A DNA stretch of 5,531 nt from CAYPOY01 sp964412395 (lineage in GTDB: Bacteria; Chloroflexota; Anaerolineae; B4-G1). The position numbers and the translations under genes are program-made. Below the pieces are notes generated by a model. The model saw nothing but the letters and a program-made list of their open reading frames with translations. It did no database searches and was not told where the DNA came from. Below are positions 5,464 to 5,531 of the stretch, in pieces (positions within the stretch are counted from its first letter, which is position 1; the number at the start of each line of letters is the position of its first letter). The stretch covers positions 1 through 5,531 of the forward strand of contig CAYPOY010000344.1 of the NCBI GenBank assembly GCA_964412395.1, read 5' to 3'.

Positions 5464-5531
5464 CTATACCCGGCGCTTCTTGGGCGGACGACAGCCGTTA
5501 TGTGGGATCGGGGTCACGTCGGTGATAGAGC
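5464..5531 (-). CDS. rpsK: 30S ribosomal protein S11 (uS11), C-terminal 21 residues only
   Basis: The minus strand at the window edge translates as SITDVTPIPHNGCRPPKKRRV followed by a TAG stop. TPIPHNGCRPPKKRRV is the near-invariant C-terminus of bacterial S11, which lines the 30S platform near the E site. The rest of the gene lies beyond the window. It is followed by a 35-bp gap and rpsD, the normal alpha-operon order, and probably shares the rpsD transcript. Confidence 0.95.
   Translation of the reverse strand, partial: SITDVTPIPHNGCRPPKKRRV

Overview
The window is almost entirely a compact minus-strand operon of ribosomal protein and RNA polymerase genes, the 3' part of a bacterial alpha-type operon. 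Read in the direction of transcription (high to low coordinates) it holds rpsK (only the C-terminal end is inside), rpsD, rpoA, rplQ, truA, rplM, rpsI and then a mazG-family gene of the YabN type. At the other edge, the 3' part of a plus-strand tRNA-Pro (anticodon CGG) converges on the end of the mazG gene, and the two share a strong hairpin.

The organism is a bacterium of moderately high GC content by eye. I favour a Chloroflexota (Anaerolineae-like) genome. The reasons are the gene order rpsK-rpsD-rpoA-rplQ-truA-rplM-rpsI without the ECF transporter genes that usually lie between rplQ and truA in Firmicutes, the style of the L17 and S4 proteins, and the fused methylase-MazG protein. This assignment rests on remembered family patterns and was not tested by a search.

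Region by region: 1-54 is the tRNA-Pro 3' part; 65-91 is a perfect 11-bp hairpin; 76-1536 is mazG; 1537-1627 is a gap holding a second terminator-like hairpin; 1628-2017 is rpsI; 2034-2465 is rplM; 2517-3245 is truA; 3271-3684 is rplQ; 3685-4638 is rpoA; 4639-4786 is the longest gap (148 bp), with a weak possible promoter; 4787-5428 is rpsD; 5464-5531 is the rpsK end. No stretch over 300 bases lacks a gene.

The genes work together as a growth-linked unit: small-subunit proteins S11, S4 and S9, large-subunit proteins L17 and L13, the RNA polymerase alpha subunit, and a tRNA pseudouridine synthase. The trailing nucleotide-pyrophosphohydrolase gene is probably reached by partial readthrough of the hairpin after rpsI. 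Several starts had to be moved inside the longest open frame on the basis of Shine-Dalgarno sites (mazG, rpsI, rplM, rpoA). I found no mobile element, CRISPR array, toxin-antitoxin pair or defence gene. This is core housekeeping DNA, and the findings below are modest details, not a new system.
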